Origin: [Pasteurella] aerogenes | Lineage (GTDB): Bacteria > Pseudomonadota > Gammaproteobacteria > Enterobacterales > Pasteurellaceae | Length of the DNA: 64,000 bases | Direction of reading: 5' to 3' | Assembly: GCA_900637275.1 (NCBI GenBank) | Contig: LR134362.1 | Location: 1,364,001-1,428,000 of the forward strand | In this document: one piece after another, positions 16,539 through 26,639 of the stretch | How the letters are laid out: each line of letters opens with the position of its first letter | Numbering within the stretch: the stretch's first letter is position 1 | Translations under genes and position numbers: made by a program | The notes under the pieces: model-generated | The model's database searches: none | What the model saw: only the letters and a program-made list of their open reading frames with translations | What the model was told of the DNA's origin: nothing

Positions 16539-18305
16539 TTATGCATTAACGGTTGGAATAAGAGTGGCATCCCAGAAATCCACCGCCGCATTGACAACAG
16601 GTTTAATAATGCCTTTACGGATCACAAAATCACCAAATGCTTCATTTTTTGACCGCTCTTTTGACCATAAACCAATCAGCGTATCCAATTCCTGAATAAT
16701 TTGCTCAAGAGTGATATTTTCCTTATACAGACGCGGAATACGCAATCCCGCGCGATCGCCACCAATATGCAAATTATAACGCCCTACCGCTTTACCAACT
16801 AAACCGATTTCCGCCAACATAGCACGACCACAACCATTCGGACAACCAGTAATACGAGTAATAATATAATCCTCAGAAACTTGATGTTTCGCCATCACTT
16901 TATCCAATTCGCTAATAAAATCCGGCAGCACCCGTTCCGCTTCCGCCATCGCCAACGGACAGGTTGGGAACGCCACGCATGACATTGAATTTTCACGCTG
17001 TTTCGTCACATCATCGCGCATTAAACCATATTGTTTCGCTAATTTTTCAATGGTTTTTTTGTCTTTTTCCGCTACATTGGCAATAATAATATTTTGGTTA
17101 GCGGTAATCCGAAAATCACCTTTATGCACTTTAGCAATTTCCAACATTCCGGTCATCAACGGTTTTTCCGGTTGATCAGTAATGCGTCCACTCTCGATAA
17201 ACAAGGTTAAATGCCAGTTATTATCAATCCCTTTCACCCAACCGATACGATCACCGCGTTCAGTAAATTCATATGGACGAATCGGCTCAAATTTTACTCC
17301 CATGCGTTTTTCCACTTCAGCACGGAAACCATTCAAGGTCATATTTTGCACGGTATAACGCGTTCTGGCATTTTTACGATCATGACGGTTACCAAAATCA
17401 CGCTGTGTGGTAACAATCGCTTCCGCCGCAGCCAAAGTTTTATCCAATGGCACATAACCCAATTCCAAGGACACATTCGGGTAAGTTTTGGTGTTGCCAT
17501 GTTCAAAAGAAAGCCCACCGCCCACTAATACGTTGAACCCGCAAAGTTGTCCATTGTCATCTTGGATTGCCACAAAATTCATGTCATTTCCGTACACATC
17601 CACATCATTTAGCGGCGGAATAGCAACGGCGGTTTTAAATTTACGCGGTAAAAATGTCTTGCCTAAAATAGGCTCATCTTCTTGTTTTAACACATCTTCT
17701 GAACTTTCGATTTTTTTACCGTCAATCCAAACGTCAAAATAACCGCGTGAACGAGGCAATAAATGCTCGGAAATTTTCTTCGCAAATTCATAAGCCTGTT
17801 GGTGCAATTCGCTTTCAATCGGGTTAGACGTACAAAGCACATTACGGTTCATATCCGCCGCAGTAGCGATAGAGTCCAAACCGATTTTATGTAACAAACG
17901 GTGCATTGGTTGCAATTGCCCCTTCGGCACACCGTGATACTGGAAGGTTTGACGGTTAGTCAAACGAATTGATTGATAATACGTATGCTCACGGGCAAAT
18001 TTATCAATTTCAATCCATTGTTCCGGCTTAATGATCCCGCCCGGCAAGCGACAACGCATGAGCATAAATTTTAACGGTTCCAATTTTTCTTCCAAACGTT
18101 CCGCACGAATATCACGGTCATCTTGCTCATACATACCGTGGAAACGGATTAATTGGAAATTATCACCGGTAAAACCGCCGGTTAACGGATTCTCCAAATC
18201 TTCCAAAATCGTCCCGCGCAAATAATGGCTTTCGCGTTTTAAACGTTCATTATCCGACAACGGTTTCTCTTGCCATTCCAATTTTTTAGTTTCTTTGTTA
18301 CTCAT
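16539..18305 (-). CDS. cysI: Sulfite reductase (NADPH) hemoprotein beta subunit
   Basis: CysI carries sirohaem and a 4Fe-4S cluster and performs the six-electron reduction of sulfite to sulfide. The 588-residue protein has the two cysteine clusters that hold the coupled cofactors, in [18 protein letters not shown] and [16 protein letters not shown], plus the early ferredoxin-like repeat ending in [18 protein letters not shown]. The ribosome site GGAG precedes the ATG. It is last in the operon, 48 bases after cysJ, and followed by a terminator. Confidence 0.97.
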   Translation of the reverse strand: MSNKETKKLEWQEKPLSDNERLKRESHYLRGTILEDLENPLTGGFTGDNFQLIRFHGMYEQDDRDIRAERLEEKLEPLKFMLMRCRLPGGIIKPEQWIEIDKFAREHTYYQSIRLTNRQTFQYHGVPKGQLQPMHRLLHKIGLDSIATAADMNRNVLCTSNPIESELHQQAYEFAKKISEHLLPRSRGYFDVWIDGKKIESSEDVLKQEDEPILGKTFLPRKFKTAVAIPPLNDVDVYGNDMNFVAIQDDNGQLCGFNVLVGGGLSFEHGNTKTYPNVSLELGYVPLDKTLAAAEAIVTTQRDFGNRHDRKNARTRYTVQNMTLNGFRAEVEKRMGVKFEPIRPYEFTERGDRIGWVKGIDNNWHLTLFIESGRITDQPEKPLMTGMLEIAKVHKGDFRITANQNIIIANVAEKDKKTIEKLAKQYGLMRDDVTKQRENSMSCVAFPTCPLAMAEAERVLPDFISELDKVMAKHQVSEDYIITRITGCPNGCGRAMLAEIGLVGKAVGRYNLHIGGDRAGLRIPRLYKENITLEQIIQELDTLIGLWSKERSKNEAFGDFVIRKGIIKPVVNAAVDFWDATLIPTVNA

Positions 18306-18353
18306 CTCATCACTCCAATTTCTTTGAATTTTTTGACCGCACTTGAGGCAAAA

Positions 18354-20180
18354 TTAATACACATCACGTTGATAACGTTTATCTTCTCTTAATTCATTTA
18401 AGAATTCTTCCGCGTCATCTTTTGATAAATTACCTTGTTTTTCAATTACTTCAAGTAAAGCATTTTCGACATCTTTCGCCATTTTAGCGGCATCACCGCA
18501 AACATAAATATAAGCACCTTGTTGTAACCACGCCCATATATCTTGCGCTTCTTGCAAGATTTTATGTTGCACATAGACTTTCTCTTGCTGATCTCTTGAC
18601 CAAGCAAAATCGTATTTATGCAAGAAACCGTCTTTCACAAATTGCTGCCATTCCGTTTGATACAAAAAATCTTGGGTAAATTTCTGATTGCCGAAAATCA
18701 GCCAGTTTTTGCCTTCGGCTTCCGCTGCTGCACGTTGTTGTACAAAGGCGCGGAAAGGCGCAATCCCGGTACCTGAGCCAATCATAATAATCGGTTTGCT
18801 AGCATCTTGTGGCAAACGGAAATGATCATTACGCTCAACGAAAACCCGCACTTGACCATCTTCCTCCACGCGATCTGCCAAGAAACTGGACGCCGCGCCA
18901 CTACGCGCTTTGCCATCATGTTCAAAACGCACCACGCCCACAGTTAAATGCACTTCTTCACCCACTTCATCGGCAGCAGAGGCAATGGAATACAGCCGCG
19001 GTGTTAACGGACGGAATAGACTCGCCAATTGCACTGCAGTCAATTTACTCGGAAAATCATTTAACACATCCACAGGTGGCGTATCTTGCACATATTGTGC
19101 TAATTTTTCCGCATTTTTCACCAAGGTGGTCAATTTTTTGCTTCCCGTCAATTCTGCATAGGCTTTTACCAAATTCGGCGTATTTTGTGTCAATTCAAGA
19201 TGAGATAAAAGTGCGGTGCGAATTGGCAATGTTTTTTCCGCCACTTGAACCGTCTCATCGCCATTAACGCTAACAGCCGCCAAAATTTCCTCCACCAACG
19301 CTGGATCATTATCAAACCATACCCCCAAGGCATCGCCCACTTGATAGCTTAAACCAGAACCGCTCAAATCAAATTCCAAATGACGCACATCTTTTTCTGC
19401 TTGCCGCGCAGTAATTTTTTGGTTAGTCAGCAAGGTTGCTGGGAATGGATTATTTTTGTTATAAACACTTTCTACGACCGCTTTTTGTGCAGACAAAGCC
19501 ACCGCATTTTGTGTGCTTTCTGTCGTCGCTGCGGATAATTTTGTCTGGATAACCTCGCTGACTTGCTTAATCCATTGTTCCGCCGTAGCAGCAAAATCCA
19601 AATCCGCATCCGTACGCGCTAGCAAACGCGTTGCACCTAAATTTTCCAACACTTGATCAAAATCTTTGCCCGCTTGGCAGAAATTCGGATAAGAGGTATC
19701 GCCCAAACCCAACACCGCAAATTCCAATTGTGTTAATTGTGGCGCTTTTTTGCCATGCAAGAATTTATATAAAGAAACCGCTTCTTCCGGCGGTTCGCCT
19801 TCACCTTGAGTTGAGGCCACCAATAATAACAAGCGTTCATTGGCAATGTTTTTCGCCTTATAATCGGAAGCGGAAACCAAAGTCACCTCCGCCCCCAGTT
19901 GGGTTAAGTGCTTGGCTAAATTACTCGCCACCGATTTTGCATTACCAGTTTGCGACGCCGATAACACCGTCACTTTCGGTGCCTGCGCGCTAGCAGCAAC
20001 GGAAGCGAGCGCATTCGCTACACTTTCTGCGCTACTACTCAATGCACCAATTTGGCTTTCCGCACCTTGCGCTTTCGCCCAACAATAGCCGGATAACCAT
20101 GCTAATTGTAGGTTATCTAACTGCGCTAAAATCGCCTGTGTTTCAGCATTTAATGGAAAATTTGTTGCTTTATCTGTCAT
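18354..20180 (-). CDS. cysJ: Sulfite reductase (NADPH) flavoprotein alpha subunit
   Basis: CysJ passes electrons from NADPH through FAD and FMN to CysI. The 608-residue protein has an N-terminal FMN-binding flavodoxin domain (about 70-205, with SASQTGNAKSVA and STQGEGEPPEEA), then an FAD-binding domain (RLYSIASA) and a C-terminal NADPH-binding domain (IGSGTGIAPFRAFVQ, YVCGDAAKMAKDVE) ending in the conserved YQRDVY. It lies 17 bases downstream of cysN and 48 bases upstream of cysI. Confidence 0.97.
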   Translation of the reverse strand: MTDKATNFPLNAETQAILAQLDNLQLAWLSGYCWAKAQGAESQIGALSSSAESVANALASVAASAQAPKVTVLSASQTGNAKSVASNLAKHLTQLGAEVTLVSASDYKAKNIANERLLLLVASTQGEGEPPEEAVSLYKFLHGKKAPQLTQLEFAVLGLGDTSYPNFCQAGKDFDQVLENLGATRLLARTDADLDFAATAEQWIKQVSEVIQTKLSAATTESTQNAVALSAQKAVVESVYNKNNPFPATLLTNQKITARQAEKDVRHLEFDLSGSGLSYQVGDALGVWFDNDPALVEEILAAVSVNGDETVQVAEKTLPIRTALLSHLELTQNTPNLVKAYAELTGSKKLTTLVKNAEKLAQYVQDTPPVDVLNDFPSKLTAVQLASLFRPLTPRLYSIASAADEVGEEVHLTVGVVRFEHDGKARSGAASSFLADRVEEDGQVRVFVERNDHFRLPQDASKPIIMIGSGTGIAPFRAFVQQRAAAEAEGKNWLIFGNQKFTQDFLYQTEWQQFVKDGFLHKYDFAWSRDQQEKVYVQHKILQEAQDIWAWLQQGAYIYVCGDAAKMAKDVENALLEVIEKQGNLSKDDAEEFLNELREDKRYQRDVY

Positions 20181-20197
20181 CTCAATCCCCTTAATCC

Positions 20198-21502
20198 TTA
20201 GGCTAAATCCAAAATCATGCCGGCGGCAACCGTGTGATAGGTGCTTTCATCAATTAAAATAAACGATCCACCAGTTAAATTTTGTGCATAAGTGGTCGCC
20301 ACAATCGGTTTTTGCAAGGTTACTTGCACCTGCGCAATATCATTCATTTTGATTTCATCCGCCCCACCGTCATTAAGCAGCGTACGAATATCTAACACCT
20401 GTTCAATTTCATTAATTCGCGCAAATACAGTTTGTGTTGCTTGTTTTAACAAATATTTACGCGCTGGATTAAACGGACGCTCGTCAAACCAACATAAAGT
20501 TGCTTGTAGTTTTTTACTTGGCTGGATCGGCGATTTCTCCGCCAAGAAAACATCGCCGCGTGAAATATCAATATCTTTATCCAAACGTACCGTGATCACC
20601 TCGCCCGCTTTCGCGCGTTCAACGGAACCTTTCGGCGATAAAATTTCCGTTACAGTTGCAAAAAGTGCGGTCGGTTCCACGCGAATTTTTTGTCCAACAA
20701 AAATCTCACCCTTTTCTACTCGCCCTTGATAACCACGAAAATCATCTTGCTTATCTGCATCTTGGCGTACCACCAATTGCACCGGATAATATAAATCTTC
20801 TGCTTGAGTTTCAGCATCATCTAAACTTGGTAAATTTTCCAAAATGGTCAACAGCGGCTCGCCCTCATACCAAGGCGTACTCTCGCTTTTATAAACCAAA
20901 TTATCACCCAACAAAGCGGAAACCGGCACAAAACGCACATCTTCCAAGCCCAATTGTTCTGCTAATTGCAAATAGGCATTTTTGATAGCTTCAAATTTTT
21001 CTTGGCTATAATCCAATAAATCCATTTTGTTCACTGCCACAATAATGTGCGGACAATTTAAGTGATGCAAAATGGCAGAGTGACGTTTGGTTTGATCTAA
21101 TAAGATCAAATTCGGCTGCGTAAAATCCAATTGTGATGCATCCACTAACACGACCGCCGCTGATGCAGTTGACGCACCAGTCACCATGTTACGGGTATAT
21201 TGTTCATGTCCCGGAGTGTCAGCGATAATAAATTTACGTTTCGCAGTAGAAAAATAACGATACGCTACATCAATGGTAATGCCTTGCTCGCGTTCCGCTT
21301 CCAATCCATCGGTTAACAAAGAAAAATCAATCGCCTGTTTATTGGATTTTTCTTTCGCGCGCTCCAATAAAGTTAACTGATCCGTCAGTAAGGCTTTGCT
21401 GTCGTATAATAAACGTCCGATAAGGGTACTTTTTCCATCATCCACGCTACCAGCGGTAATAAAACGTAGCGGGGCTAATTCTTGAGATTGTGATATTGTC
21501 AT
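20198..21502 (-). CDS. cysN: Sulfate adenylyltransferase subunit 1 (GTPase)
   Basis: With CysD this GTPase forms ATP sulfurylase, which makes adenosine 5'-phosphosulfate (APS). The ATG at 21502 (MTISQSQELAPLRF) has a GGAG site six bases upstream. The 434-residue protein has the EF-Tu-like motifs AGSVDDGKSTLIGRLL (17-32), DTPGHEQYTRNM and AVNKMDLLD, followed by beta-barrel domains. It is about 40 residues shorter than E. coli CysN, and no APS kinase (CysC) domain is fused to it. That fits the APS-type reductase encoded by cysH here. Confidence 0.95.
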   Translation of the reverse strand: MTISQSQELAPLRFITAGSVDDGKSTLIGRLLYDSKALLTDQLTLLERAKEKSNKQAIDFSLLTDGLEAEREQGITIDVAYRYFSTAKRKFIIADTPGHEQYTRNMVTGASTASAAVVLVDASQLDFTQPNLILLDQTKRHSAILHHLNCPHIIVAVNKMDLLDYSQEKFEAIKNAYLQLAEQLGLEDVRFVPVSALLGDNLVYKSESTPWYEGEPLLTILENLPSLDDAETQAEDLYYPVQLVVRQDADKQDDFRGYQGRVEKGEIFVGQKIRVEPTALFATVTEILSPKGSVERAKAGEVITVRLDKDIDISRGDVFLAEKSPIQPSKKLQATLCWFDERPFNPARKYLLKQATQTVFARINEIEQVLDIRTLLNDGGADEIKMNDIAQVQVTLQKPIVATTYAQNLTGGSFILIDESTYHTVAAGMILDLA

Positions 21503-21558
21503 TTGATACTCCAATTCTGCATATTCGTTAAAAGTGCGGTCATTTTTGGTCGATTTTT

Positions 21559-22485
21559 TTAGAAATAACCTTCTTTTTTGCGTTTTTCCATTGCCGCTTC
21601 GCTGGCTTGGTCATCTAAACGGGTGGCACTGCGCTCTGAAATATCTGCCAGTGCAGTTTCCTGAATAATTTCTAACGGATTAGACGCCAAACTTGCCACT
21701 GGGCAAGTACAGCTAATATCGCCCACAGTGCGGAAACGCACATCTAGAAGTTCGCTTTGTTCTTGTGCAGTTTTCGGCGTTAACGGCGTCACCGGCACCA
21801 ATAATCCTCGACGACGCACCACTTCGCGTTTGTGTGAATAATAAATTGGCGGTAAAGCGAGATTTTCGCGCGCGATATATTGCCAAATATCCAATTCCGT
21901 CCAGTTAGAAATCGGGAATACGCGCATATTTTCGCCTTTGTGCAATTTCGCGTTGTACAATGACCACAATTCCGGACGTTGCGCTTTCGGATCCCATTGA
22001 CCAAATTCATCACGGAAAGAGAAAATCCGTTCTTTGGCGCGCGCTTTTTCTTCATCGCGTCTTGCACCGCCCATTAAGGCATCAAACCCATTTTCTGCAA
22101 TGGTTTCCAACAAGGTTACTGCTTGCGCCGCATTGCGACTATCGGTTTCTTTGCGCAATACTACGCTACCGCGACGAATAGATTCCTCCACTTCGCCCAC
22201 CACCAATCTGGCATTTAATTTTGCCACTTGCTCGTCACGAAATTGGATCACTTCCGGATAGTTATGTCCAGTGTCGATATGCACTAGCGGAAACGGAAGT
22301 TCTACTTCGCGATCGCCCAATTGAAACGCTTTGCGCGCCAACGCCAATAACACAACGGAATCTTTACCGCCGGAAAATAACAAGGCCGGATTGGAACATT
22401 CCGCCACCACTTCGCGAATAATATGGATGGATTCCGCTTCCAGCCAATCTAAATGTCCGTTTTGGATTTGTGTTTGTTCTGTCAT
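21559..22485 (-). CDS. cysD: Sulfate adenylyltransferase subunit 2
   Basis: CysD is the catalytic subunit of ATP sulfurylase. Starting at the ATG at 22485 (MTEQTQIQNGHLDWLEAES), with AAGGAAA upstream, it has 308 residues. The PP-loop SGGKDS is at 38-43. RREVVRRRGLLVPVTPLTP and DISCTCPVASLASN are further family blocks, and it ends MEKRKKEGYF, the usual terminus. The order cysH-cysD-cysN is that of an operon. Confidence 0.96.
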   Translation of the reverse strand: MTEQTQIQNGHLDWLEAESIHIIREVVAECSNPALLFSGGKDSVVLLALARKAFQLGDREVELPFPLVHIDTGHNYPEVIQFRDEQVAKLNARLVVGEVEESIRRGSVVLRKETDSRNAAQAVTLLETIAENGFDALMGGARRDEEKARAKERIFSFRDEFGQWDPKAQRPELWSLYNAKLHKGENMRVFPISNWTELDIWQYIARENLALPPIYYSHKREVVRRRGLLVPVTPLTPKTAQEQSELLDVRFRTVGDISCTCPVASLASNPLEIIQETALADISERSATRLDDQASEAAMEKRKKEGYF

Positions 22486-22518
22486 GATGCTTTCCTTTAT
22501 ATTTTCTTTAATTCTCAA

Positions 22519-23250
22519 TTACTTATGCAAGCCACATTCTTTACTGTCTTTGTTTTCCCACCACCAACGACCGGCGCGAATATCTTCGTCAGCTTTGATC
22601 GGGCGAGTACAAGGATCGCAACCGATACTTGGAAAACCTTGGTGATACAATTGGTTATAAGGCACATTTTGGGTCAAAATATATGCCCAAACGTCCAGTT
22701 CTGACCAATCGAAAATTGGATTATATTTATCCATTTGGCGCGTTTCATCCCGTTCAGCCAATGGTAATTCGGTACGGGTTGCCGATTGCTCGCGACGCTG
22801 TCCAGTCAACCATGCATCCGCCCCTTGCAACGCACGATTAAGCGGCTCGATTTTACGTAAAAAACAACATTGACGACGCAATTCCACGCTTTCGTAATAG
22901 GCATTTTTACCGTGTTGCGCGACAAACTCTTCCGTGTCCACATGATTCGGTTCAAAAACTTGCACCTTCAAATTCGGGTAGGTTTGACCAAGTTGTTGCA
23001 ATAAATCCAACGTTTCTTGGTGTAATAAACCGGTGTTTAACGTGAAAATCTCGATGGGCAATTGATGTTTAGCAATTAAATCTGTAATTAACATATCTTC
23101 TACCGCCAAACTTGAGGCAAAGCGCACTGCGTGGTGAGTGTCTGCGATTTGGCGCAAACGTGCGACTAACACGCTGATTTTGTCCGGTAAGCCCGCCAAT
23201 ACCTGCGCTGTCGGTTGTGGAATTGTCCATAAATTGGGTTTGATACTCAT
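22519..23250 (-). CDS. cysH: Assimilatory adenylylsulfate (APS) reductase, iron-sulfur type
   Basis: This 243-residue protein reduces activated sulfate to sulfite. It differs from the E. coli PAPS reductase in having the four extra cysteines that bind a 4Fe-4S cluster in APS reductases: the pair Cys128-Cys129 (RRQCCFLRK) and Cys211-x-x-Cys214 (IGCDPCTRP). The catalytic Cys239 is in the terminal KECGLHK. This pattern, and GRWWWE shortly before the end, are as in Pseudomonas APS reductase. Most annotation pipelines would call it phosphoadenosine phosphosulfate reductase, but APS is the more likely substrate. The absence of cysC in the operon agrees. Confidence 0.9.
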   Translation of the reverse strand: MSIKPNLWTIPQPTAQVLAGLPDKISVLVARLRQIADTHHAVRFASSLAVEDMLITDLIAKHQLPIEIFTLNTGLLHQETLDLLQQLGQTYPNLKVQVFEPNHVDTEEFVAQHGKNAYYESVELRRQCCFLRKIEPLNRALQGADAWLTGQRREQSATRTELPLAERDETRQMDKYNPIFDWSELDVWAYILTQNVPYNQLYHQGFPSIGCDPCTRPIKADEDIRAGRWWWENKDSKECGLHK

Positions 23251-23303
23251 TATTCACTCCAATATTTTTTAACGCTTTTAATGCTTTTTATCATTTTTGA
23301 TCA

Positions 23304-24737
23304 TCAAGCTACACGCTCAATGCGTAAATTATCCAAGGTAAAGTGCGGTGTGTTTTGCGCGAATTTTTCTTCGCCAAACCAAGCTAATTTATGATGCAAT
23401 TGCACCACTTCACCAACCACAATCAACGCCGGTTTCACTGCTTGTTCCGCCAAGGTCGGCAGCGTTTTAAGATCGCAGATTAACGTTTTTTGACTGGCTT
23501 GCGTCCCATGCGAAATCACCGCTACCGGTGTGGTCGCAAGGCGTCCGAAACGGATCAATTGCGTGCTAATATCTGCCGCTTTTAATGTTCCCATATAAAT
23601 CACTAAGGTTTGCTGACTACGCGCCAAACTTTGCCATTCCACTTCTTCCGTACTCTCGGATTTACGATGTCCGGTAACAAACACGGCACTTTGCGCATAA
23701 TCACGATGGGTCAACGGAATGCCAGCATAGGCAGTCGCACCAATACCCGCAGTAATCCCCGGCACCACGGAAAATGGAATTTGCTGCTCACTTAAAATTT
23801 CCAACTCCTCGCCACCACGACCAAACACAAAAGGATCACCGCCTTTTAAGCGCACCACGCGTTTTCCTTGTTTAGCATATTTCACCAACAATTGATTGGT
23901 TTCTTCTTGCGAAACACAATGCCCTTGCGCTCGTTTGCCCACAAACACCAAATGCGCATCGCGGCGCACTAAATCTAAAATCTCATCGGAAACTAAAGCG
24001 TCATACAACACTATATCCGCCTGCTGAATTTCTTGTAATCCTTTTAAGGTCAACAATCCCGCATCACCGGGACCGGCACCCACCAACGCCACAAAACCGC
24101 CTTGATAATCCGCTTGCAATTGCTGCTGCAATTCTGCTTGCGCTTGTTCTGTTTGACGATTTTTTAATAATTGCGCAAACCGCCCATTAAACGCCCGTTC
24201 CCAAAAACGACGACGTTCGGTCACAGTAGCAAAACGTTGTTTCACTGCCGCGCGCCATTTGCCGGAAATTTCCGCCATCGCGCCTAAATGCTGTGGCAGC
24301 AAACTTTCCAATTTTTCTCGCAATAAACGCGCCAACACCGGCGCACGTCCGCCGCTGGAGATCGCCACTTGAATTGGATTACGATCGATAATAGAAGGGA
24401 AAATAAAATTACAATGGGCTTGGTCATCCACCACGTTGACTAATTTATGTTGCTGTTCTGCCACTAAAAAAACACGATGATTTAATTGCTCATCATTAGT
24501 AGCTGCAATCACTAAAAAAACTGACCGCACTTGTTCGGCATTAAATTCTTTAGCAATCCAAATGATTTTTTGTTGACTTACTAAATCGGCAACTTCAGCA
24601 TTCAATTGCGTGGCGACCACCCGTACTTGCGCACCGGCTTTTAACAATAAATGAATTTTTCGTGCTGCCACCTCGCCACCACCGACCACCAAAACCGGTC
24701 GCTCGCGTAACTCGGCGAACAAAGGAAAATAATTCAT
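23304..24737 (-). CDS. cysG: Sirohaem synthase, trifunctional
   Basis: CysG makes the sirohaem needed by CysI from uroporphyrinogen III. The ATG at 24737 ([21 protein letters not shown]) has AAGGAG five bases upstream; a GTG two codons earlier overlaps that site. The 477-residue protein has an N-terminal NAD-dependent dehydrogenase/ferrochelatase half ([29 protein letters not shown] with the usual phosphoserine at about 128) and a C-terminal methyltransferase half ([30 protein letters not shown]). It is first in the cys operon, which couples cofactor supply to sulfite reductase. Confidence 0.97.
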   Translation of the reverse strand: MNYFPLFAELRERPVLVVGGGEVAARKIHLLLKAGAQVRVVATQLNAEVADLVSQQKIIWIAKEFNAEQVRSVFLVIAATNDEQLNHRVFLVAEQQHKLVNVVDDQAHCNFIFPSIIDRNPIQVAISSGGRAPVLARLLREKLESLLPQHLGAMAEISGKWRAAVKQRFATVTERRRFWERAFNGRFAQLLKNRQTEQAQAELQQQLQADYQGGFVALVGAGPGDAGLLTLKGLQEIQQADIVLYDALVSDEILDLVRRDAHLVFVGKRAQGHCVSQEETNQLLVKYAKQGKRVVRLKGGDPFVFGRGGEELEILSEQQIPFSVVPGITAGIGATAYAGIPLTHRDYAQSAVFVTGHRKSESTEEVEWQSLARSQQTLVIYMGTLKAADISTQLIRFGRLATTPVAVISHGTQASQKTLICDLKTLPTLAEQAVKPALIVVGEVVQLHHKLAWFGEEKFAQNTPHFTLDNLRIERVA

Positions 24738-24750
24738 AACCACTCCTTAA

Positions 24751-24767
24751 TGCTTACTCCATAAGCA
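24751..24767 (-). promoter_or_regulatory. Small hairpin just upstream of the cysG ribosome site
   Basis: TGCTTA (24751-24756) and TAAGCA (24762-24767) are perfect complements around the loop TGGAG as read in the mRNA. The hairpin adjoins the Shine-Dalgarno AAGGAG. It may be only a chance structure or a translational control element. No CysB or sigma70 site could be identified with confidence in the AT-rich gap (24768-24960). Confidence 0.35.
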
Positions 24768-24961
24768 ACTAAAACCAAATAAATTTCACTGGCGTTAGTT
24801 ATAAAATAAAAATAAGAGGGTTAAAAATAATAAAAAGGCATTTAATATAGCGTTTTGAAATAAAAAACGATAAATATCAATTTTATATATAACCAAACGA
24901 AATATTAAATAATTAGAAGTTATTTAATCAGGCAAAAATGGGCAAATTTGAGCAAAAAAGC

Positions 24962-25005
24962 ACCGCACTTTTCTGATAAAAACATAATATGCACAAAAGT
25001 GCGGT
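24962..25005 (-). terminator. Terminator made of two inverted uptake signals (lipoprotein gene)
   Basis: ACCGCACTTTT (24962-24972) and AAAAGTGCGGT (24995-25005) form an 11-base-pair stem with a 22-base loop. In minus-strand RNA it is followed by GC and six U, 11 bases after the stop of the oligopeptide-binding lipoprotein gene. Confidence 0.8.
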
Positions 25006-25015
25006 CAAAAATTTT

Positions 25016-26578
25016 TTAGTTTGCACGACGCAAATCTTTACTGTAAATCATGCCGGTCGGGTTAGAGCTGTCAATGCCGAGTAAATCAGGATTAGCGGAA
25101 ATCGGTGTGCGATATTGGAAAATGGGCAGTACTACGTTATCATTTTTCAATAATTGCACAATTTGGTTATAAATAGCTTCGCGTTCTTGCGTAGAGATTT
25201 TTTCCATACTTTTCTCTAATAATTGATCCACTTCCGAGTTAGCATAGCCGCTTTTATTATCGGGGCTTTTAGAGTAAAAATTAATCAAAAATGCCGATAA
25301 ATCATTGTAATCTGCACACCAGCCAGAACGGATAATTTGGAAATCGCCTTTTGCACGTTTTTCTAATAAAGTTTGCCAAGAAACTGGATTTGCATGAATG
25401 CGGATCATATCCGATTGTGACCAAGCTTGAATAAGACGTTGGGCAATTTGTGGGTGAAAACTGTCCTGATCAAAGGTTAAGGTTAATTGCAACGGAGATT
25501 TATCGTTAATGCCCGCCGCTTGCAATAAATTTTCTACTAAGGTTGGCTCCCAACTGCCTTCTTGTTCAGGTTGCATGGATTGTGGCAAAAAACTGACAGA
25601 GGCTTCCGTGCGTTGCCCATCCTGTGGCACCAAATTCCGTACAGAAAGCATGGCTCGCAACGCCTTGCGTACCTCATTTTTGGCTAACATTGGATCCGCA
25701 AAATTAAATTCATAAAAATAAATGCATAATTTCGGTAAAAACGTCGTCTCTGGCGTGATATTTTGTACGTTTTCAATTAAATCAAGATTATTTTCCATTT
25801 GATCCGAGGCGATTTTGCGATAATTGACTTGATCAAAATAGACATTAGCATTTCCCCAGTAATAAGGGTTACGTGCCAAGATAGCGGTATCACCTTGTTG
25901 TGCGACAAATTGATAGGCGCCATTGCCGATTATCTGATTCGGCTCAGAAGAAGGATGGCTCGGCAGCAACACAGAATGCGTCAGCATTGCCGGTAAATAT
26001 GGTGTTTTTTTATCCAGCACAATGCGCAAAATGCGTTCATCCAGCGCTTCAATGCCCAATTTTTCCGCTGGCATTTTGCCAGCCATCACCTCGTTGGCAT
26101 TTTTTAAATTTAAAAATGCTAAGTAAGTTTTCAACGGGCTTTGCGAGGTGGCTAATTCGCGCCAGCTTCGCACAAAATCTGCCGCGGTTAGAGGCTCGCC
26201 ATTGGACCATTTAGCATCTTCACGCAAAATAAACACCCAATTTTTGTTATCGCTGGTTTCCCAATGTTCCGCTACACCCGGAAAAAGTTTGCCTTGCGAA
26301 TCGTAGATCACCAAGCCTTCAAATAAATCATGCAACAAGGCTTGTTGTTGATCATTTTCCAAATGATGAGGATTAAATTGAAAATCGCTGTACATACCGC
26401 GGGTTAATACGCTCGGTTGCGGCAATGTTTCCGTTGTCTCCGGCGCCATCGGGGTTTCTTCAAGCGCAACGGTCGCAGGTGGTGGCGTTGGATTATCGCA
26501 AGACAATAACAACAAAACGCCGCCAAAAATGACCGCACTTTTTCTTATTGCGCGAGAAAAACCATTTAATTTAAACAT
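25016..26578 (-). CDS. Oligopeptide ABC transporter substrate-binding lipoprotein (family 5), orphan
   Basis: From the ATG at 26578 (MFKLNGFSRAIRK) the protein is 520 residues. A signal peptide ends in a lipobox VLLLLSC, so it should be a lipoprotein. A Pro-rich linker is followed by the solute-binding family 5 fold: DLFEGLVIYDSQGKLFPGVAEHWE, WVFILREDAKWSNGEPLTAADFV and a C-terminal GWCADYNDLSAFLINFYS region. It resembles OppA/SapA-type peptide-binding proteins and, from memory, the H. influenzae lipoprotein that also neighbours prlC. No permease or ATPase genes adjoin it. Its place near oligopeptidase A suggests peptide uptake, but that is inference. Confidence 0.85.
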   Translation of the reverse strand: MFKLNGFSRAIRKSAVIFGGVLLLLSCDNPTPPPATVALEETPMAPETTETLPQPSVLTRGMYSDFQFNPHHLENDQQQALLHDLFEGLVIYDSQGKLFPGVAEHWETSDNKNWVFILREDAKWSNGEPLTAADFVRSWRELATSQSPLKTYLAFLNLKNANEVMAGKMPAEKLGIEALDERILRIVLDKKTPYLPAMLTHSVLLPSHPSSEPNQIIGNGAYQFVAQQGDTAILARNPYYWGNANVYFDQVNYRKIASDQMENNLDLIENVQNITPETTFLPKLCIYFYEFNFADPMLAKNEVRKALRAMLSVRNLVPQDGQRTEASVSFLPQSMQPEQEGSWEPTLVENLLQAAGINDKSPLQLTLTFDQDSFHPQIAQRLIQAWSQSDMIRIHANPVSWQTLLEKRAKGDFQIIRSGWCADYNDLSAFLINFYSKSPDNKSGYANSEVDQLLEKSMEKISTQEREAIYNQIVQLLKNDNVVLPIFQYRTPISANPDLLGIDSSNPTGMIYSKDLRRAN

Positions 26579-26639
26579 ACCATCAACCCATTCAATCACC
26601 GACGTTGCATTATACAAAACTGCTGAAACGAATACCAAT

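Noticed and set aside
18809..19267. A 152-codon plus-strand reading frame opposite cysJ
   Set aside because: It is antisense to a well-conserved coding region and has low-complexity His/Arg/Pro composition without motifs.
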